Of a stretch of DNA of 64,000 bases, positions 60,868-64,000 are shown one piece after another. The notes below the pieces were generated by a model. That model saw only the letters and a program-made list of their open reading frames with translations. It did no database searches and was not told where the DNA came from. A program made the position numbers and the translations under genes. Source of the DNA: CANHBY01 sp046342195 (GTDB taxonomy: Bacteria > Pseudomonadota > Gammaproteobacteria > Burkholderiales > Burkholderiaceae_C); contig JBKDQE010000061.1 in NCBI GenBank assembly GCA_046342195.1, forward strand, positions 62,001-126,000. Direction: 5' to 3'. Numbering within the stretch: position 1 is the stretch's first letter; every line of letters begins with the position of its first letter.

Positions 60868-63299
60868 TCTGCACGCGCAGGGACCATGATGTCCCGGTTT
60901 CCATTGCTTGACATACCCGATACAACGCCTGATTTTTCCATTTGCTCCAACAAACGGGCCGCACGGTTGTAGCCGATGCGCAAATGCCGCTGCACCAGGG
61001 AAATAGAAGCCCGACGATGCTGCAACACAATGGCCACCGCTTGATCATACATCGCATCGCTCTCGCCACTGTCAGCACCCAATCCAGAGCCTGCCTGCTC
61101 ATCGCCCTCGCCATCAAGGGTGCCACCTTCCAAAATGCCCTCGATGTAATTGGGCTCACCCTGGCTCTTGAGGTAGTCAACCACCCGATGAACTTCCTCA
61201 TCACTGACAAACGCCCCATGCACACGCACGGGCAAGCCCGTGCCTGAGGCCATGTAAAGCATATCGCCCATGCCCAACAGGGCTTCCGCCCCCATTTGAT
61301 CCAAAATGGTACGACTATCGATTTTGCTACTGACCTGAAAGCTCAAACGGGTTGGAATATTGGCCTTGATCAGCCCGGTGATCACATCCACACTCGGCCT
61401 TTGGGTGGCCAAAATCAGGTGAATTCCAGCGGCACGGGCTTTCTGCGCAAGACGGGCAATCAACTCCTCAATTTTCTTCCCGACCACCATCATCAAATCA
61501 GCCAATTCGTCAATCACAATGACGACGCAGGGAAGCCGGTCCAGTGGCTCAGGCGCTTCTGGCGTCAAGCTGAACGGGTTCGGAAGGGTTTCGCCCCGCT
61601 CGGCCGCTTCACTGATTTTCTTGTTGTACCCTGACAGGTTGCGCACTCCAAGCTTGCTCATGAGCTTATAACGCCGCTCCATTTCCCCGACCCCCCAATT
61701 CAGCGCATTGGCCGCCTGCTTCATATCCGTCACCACAGGACACAACAAGTGCGGAATGGCTTCATAAACACTCATTTCGAGCATTTTGGGGTCAATGAGA
61801 ATCAGTCGCACATCGCGGGCTTCAGCTTTGTACAAGAGCGACAAAATCATGGCATTGATGCCGACAGACTTGCCCGAGCCAGTGGTGCCTGCCACCAGGC
61901 AATGAGGCATTTTGGCCAAATCAGCCACCACCGGATTGCCGACAATATCCTTGCCCAGCCCCATCGTGAGCATCGAAGATGCTTCATGGTAAACCGCTGA
62001 CCCTAAAATTTCAGACAGATGGATGGTCTGACGTTTAGGATTGGGCAATTCGAGCGCCATGGTGGTTTTGCCTGGAATGGTTTCAACCACCCGAATACTC
62101 ACCAAACTGAGGCTGCGGGCCAAATCTTTGGCCAGGTTAACCACCTGAGATCCTTTGACGCCGGTGGCAGGCTCGATTTCATAGCGAGTGATCACCGGGC
62201 CGGGTGATGCTGTCACCACGCGCACTTCAACCCCGAAGTCTTTGAGTTTTTTCTCAATCAACCGGGAGATCATTTCAATGGTCTCGGGGGTTACCGACTC
62301 AACCCGGGTGCGAGGAGGCGCATCCAGCAAGTCAACCTGAGGCAACTTCGTATCTGGAAGCTCACTGAACAGGGATTTTGACTTTTCCCGGATCACACGC
62401 TCACTTTTGAGAATATCAACAACCGGAGCCTCAATCACCATCGGCTGAGGGGCAGGGGGCTGAATTTGCAAGGATTGAGACACTGGCACCTGAATGGGCA
62501 GGGGCTCAATGATGACTTTCTCGCGTTCCCGCTTAAGCTCTGCCTTGTGCTCTGTTCGCAAGTCTTGGGCTCGTTCATGCTGAGCCATGCTGCGATGCCA
62601 GAAAGACTCCAGGCGCTGGCCAATCTGCTCGGCCAAACGCATCCAGGAGAAGCGAAATGCCATTGAAAAGCCCATGATCAGCAAGGCAATCCAAAACACC
62701 CCCGACCCGGAAAACCCCAACCAGCGTTGGCTCAACTGGCCCAAGGTGTACCCCAGAGCCCCCCCTGCGTGGCCCCCCGGAACACGAGCCTCCCATTGAT
62801 ACAAACGGGTCCATTCCAGGGCGCAACTCGCACACAATAAAAGCCCCACCCCCAACCAAAAAATCCATGGGGGCTGTGGGCCCGCTTCCTTGGTAGGCGT
62901 CTCAGAACCTCGCAAAACCGTCCCCAGAGCTCCGAGCCAAATATACACGCCAATCACCATCAGCCACCACACTGAAAATCCAAACAAGAAAAAACTCAAA
63001 TCAGAGGCCCAGGCACCCAATGCACCCACCAGATTTTTGACCTGGGACCGATCTCCTGAAGTCGAAAATGCGGGGTCTGTGACGTGATAACTGGTCAGTG
63101 CCAAAAACACCAAAATCAGCACTGCGCCAGTCAGGAAAACCGTCACTTGAGGCTTCACCCCCAAGGCCCACGAAGATAGTTCCGGAGGAGAAGGCGCCGG
63201 TGTATTCACCTCAGGAGAAGGCTTGGACTTTTTCCCCCGAGCCGTGGTGGCAGGGGGGGCACTATGTAAAGAATCAAGCGGAAACGTCATTCGCATCAT
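60864..63299 (-). CDS. ftsK: DNA translocase FtsK
   Basis: FtsK anchors at the division septum and pumps chromosome dimers for resolution by XerCD. The 811-residue product has about four N-terminal membrane helices (residues 50-230), a Pro/Glu-rich linker (about 250-330) and the motor. The motor has Walker A AGTTGSGKSVGINAM (near 469-483), VIVIDELADLMMV, ILATQRPSVDVITG and KANIPTRLSFQVSS. The C-terminal gamma winged helix (about 745-805; SISLVQRHLRIGYNRAARLL) binds KOPS sites. Three clustered ATGs at the start leave a one-to-three codon uncertainty. It heads a unit with lolA; a Crp-family gene lies upstream on the same strand. Confidence 0.97.
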   Translation of the reverse strand: MMRMTFPLDSLHSAPPATTARGKKSKPSPEVNTPAPSPPELSSWALGVKPQVTVFLTGAVLILVFLALTSYHVTDPAFSTSGDRSQVKNLVGALGAWASDLSFFLFGFSVWWLMVIGVYIWLGALGTVLRGSETPTKEAGPQPPWIFWLGVGLLLCASCALEWTRLYQWEARVPGGHAGGALGYTLGQLSQRWLGFSGSGVFWIALLIMGFSMAFRFSWMRLAEQIGQRLESFWHRSMAQHERAQDLRTEHKAELKREREKVIIEPLPIQVPVSQSLQIQPPAPQPMVIEAPVVDILKSERVIREKSKSLFSELPDTKLPQVDLLDAPPRTRVESVTPETIEMISRLIEKKLKDFGVEVRVVTASPGPVITRYEIEPATGVKGSQVVNLAKDLARSLSLVSIRVVETIPGKTTMALELPNPKRQTIHLSEILGSAVYHEASSMLTMGLGKDIVGNPVVADLAKMPHCLVAGTTGSGKSVGINAMILSLLYKAEARDVRLILIDPKMLEMSVYEAIPHLLCPVVTDMKQAANALNWGVGEMERRYKLMSKLGVRNLSGYNKKISEAAERGETLPNPFSLTPEAPEPLDRLPCVVIVIDELADLMMVVGKKIEELIARLAQKARAAGIHLILATQRPSVDVITGLIKANIPTRLSFQVSSKIDSRTILDQMGAEALLGMGDMLYMASGTGLPVRVHGAFVSDEEVHRVVDYLKSQGEPNYIEGILEGGTLDGEGDEQAGSGLGADSGESDAMYDQAVAIVLQHRRASISLVQRHLRIGYNRAARLLEQMEKSGVVSGMSSNGNRDIMVPARAE

Positions 63300-63450
63300 C
63301 CAGGAAACATCGATCAGACAGAGCCCTCAAACTTCATGAATATGGGTATGCAATTCAAACCGGCAAAGAGTTTGACGTGAGGGCTGCTGAAATCAGGCCC
63401 ATCGCCATGCAAGTTACCCTTTCATTTACCGCAAAAAACAGGCACCAAGG

Positions 63451-64000
63451 TCAGGCCAGGCGATCCCTGATGATGACGGAACCATTTTCCTGGGTTTCAA
63501 CCATGCCACGTTCTTCCAAATCCTTCATGACCCGACTGACCATTTCCCGTGAGGCTCCCACCACCTTGGCAAGATCTTGGCGTGAAACTTTATTCCGGAT
63601 GATTTTCATCTCACCCTCATCCTCGGCCATATCAAGTAAGGTTCGCGCAACACGGCCATAGACATCCAGGAGCGCCAGCGACTCAATCTGTCGGTCAGCG
63701 CTGCGCAAGCGTGCGACCAAACCCCGCATGATGGCGTAAGACAAGCTGGAATTTTCGGGCAAACAACGTGCAAACTCAGCCCGACCCAAGATTAACATAT
63801 CGGTTTGTACTTCGGCACGTACCGTGGCTGAATGAGGCTCTTGGTCAATCAGGCTCATTTCACCGACATAATCCCCTGATTGCAACACCGCCAGAATCAC
63901 TTCGCGCCCCCGTGAGTCAGCCGTCAAAACACGCGCACGCCCGGTCAAAAGAATGAACAAGGCATTTGATTTACGTCCATGTTCCACAATGATCTCACCC
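63451..64000 (-). CDS. Crp/Fnr-family transcription regulator (5' end beyond the window)
   Basis: The gene is partial: its reading frame runs off the right edge of the window, where GEIIVEHGRKSNALF continues without a start. The visible 180-odd residues hold the cyclic-nucleotide-binding barrel (FILLTGRARVLTADSRGREV, then LQSGDYVGEMSLIDQEPHSA) and a long dimerisation helix. The winged-helix DNA reader follows (SRQDLAKVVGASREMVSRVM). The FGELALI-like phosphate-binding segment appears as YVGEMSLID. Fe-S Cys residues of Fnr, if any, would be off the edge. It probably runs in the same direction as ftsK with a 150-bp gap; target genes are not visible. Confidence 0.9.
   Translation of the reverse strand, partial: GEIIVEHGRKSNALFILLTGRARVLTADSRGREVILAVLQSGDYVGEMSLIDQEPHSATVRAEVQTDMLILGRAEFARCLPENSSLSYAIMRGLVARLRSADRQIESLALLDVYGRVARTLLDMAEDEGEMKIIRNKVSRQDLAKVVGASREMVSRVMKDLEERGMVETQENGSVIIRDRLA

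Overview
The window looks like chromosomal DNA of a betaproteobacterium, most probably of the order Burkholderiales. The evidence is gene content: smg, a split cobalamin methionine synthase, paired pilT/pilU, and the lptD-surA, yraN-diaA-dolP and ftsK-lolA neighbourhoods. I cannot name a genus. The DNA is moderately GC-rich, except for an AT-rich stretch near 48.4-51.0 kb and AT-rich insertion debris near 58.8-59.0 kb. Most of the window is housekeeping sequence with few transferred segments.

Layout. 0-4 kb: outer-membrane biogenesis (surA, lptD, minus strand). 4.2-8.5 kb: an AmgK-type sugar kinase coupled to a rhombosortase-like intramembrane protease, then rsmI, yraN, a DiaA-like SIS protein and the lipoprotein DolP. 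8.6-12.6 kb: twitching-motility ATPases PilU and PilT, the PLP-homeostasis protein YggS and a PHP phosphoesterase. 12.9-18.4 kb: tRNA-Val, thiolase, aceK, isovaleryl-CoA dehydrogenase and an orphan amino-acid-binding protein. 18.4-26.6 kb: a candidate small RNA, a membrane GGDEF/EAL protein with a degenerate GGDEF motif, and methionine synthase split into two genes by a divergently read, degenerate HD-GYP-like gene. 26.6-33 kb: a UPF0149 protein, tRNA-Arg, a membrane cytochrome c5, an isolated flhB, zapE and a lipoprotein TolC-family channel. 33-38.4 kb: gspB beside a decayed gspA, a short inverted-repeat element, murI, a large unrecognised repeat protein, lptM and cyaY. 38.4-48 kb: a Cys-rich periplasmic protein, a rhomboid protease, an SDR, smg, uvrA and a sedolisin-family (S53) lipoprotein protease. 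48.4-51 kb: an AT-rich MBOAT/SGNH O-acetylation pair. 51.3-57.9 kb: initiator tRNA, azlCD, pgk, pyk and an exported dikinase-like protein coupled to pyk. 57.9-59 kb: insertion debris with a DUF4288 gene. 59-64 kb: an HTH/GHKL-ATPase/STAS-like regulator, lolA, ftsK and a partial Crp/Fnr regulator.

Themes. Several genes concern the envelope: lptD, surA, lptM, lolA, dolP, gspB, the rhombosortase-like protein and the MBOAT pair. Rhombosortases are known to work with type II secretion, and gspB is part of that machinery, so these two may be linked. Three signalling or assembly proteins have lost canonical motifs (GGDEF, HD-GYP, SIS phosphosugar loops). The window also carries at least three dispersed repeat families, one of which often sits on the stop codons of genes.

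Best candidates for undescribed biology: (1) the repeat protein encoded at 35.7-37.8 kb, with about six copies of a module I do not recognise; (2) the signal-peptide-bearing dikinase directly downstream of pyk; (3) the stop-codon-associated palindromic repeat; (4) the inverted-repeat element family bounded by TAGGACTTACGCAAA-like ends. No CRISPR array, rRNA, prophage or complete insertion sequence was seen.
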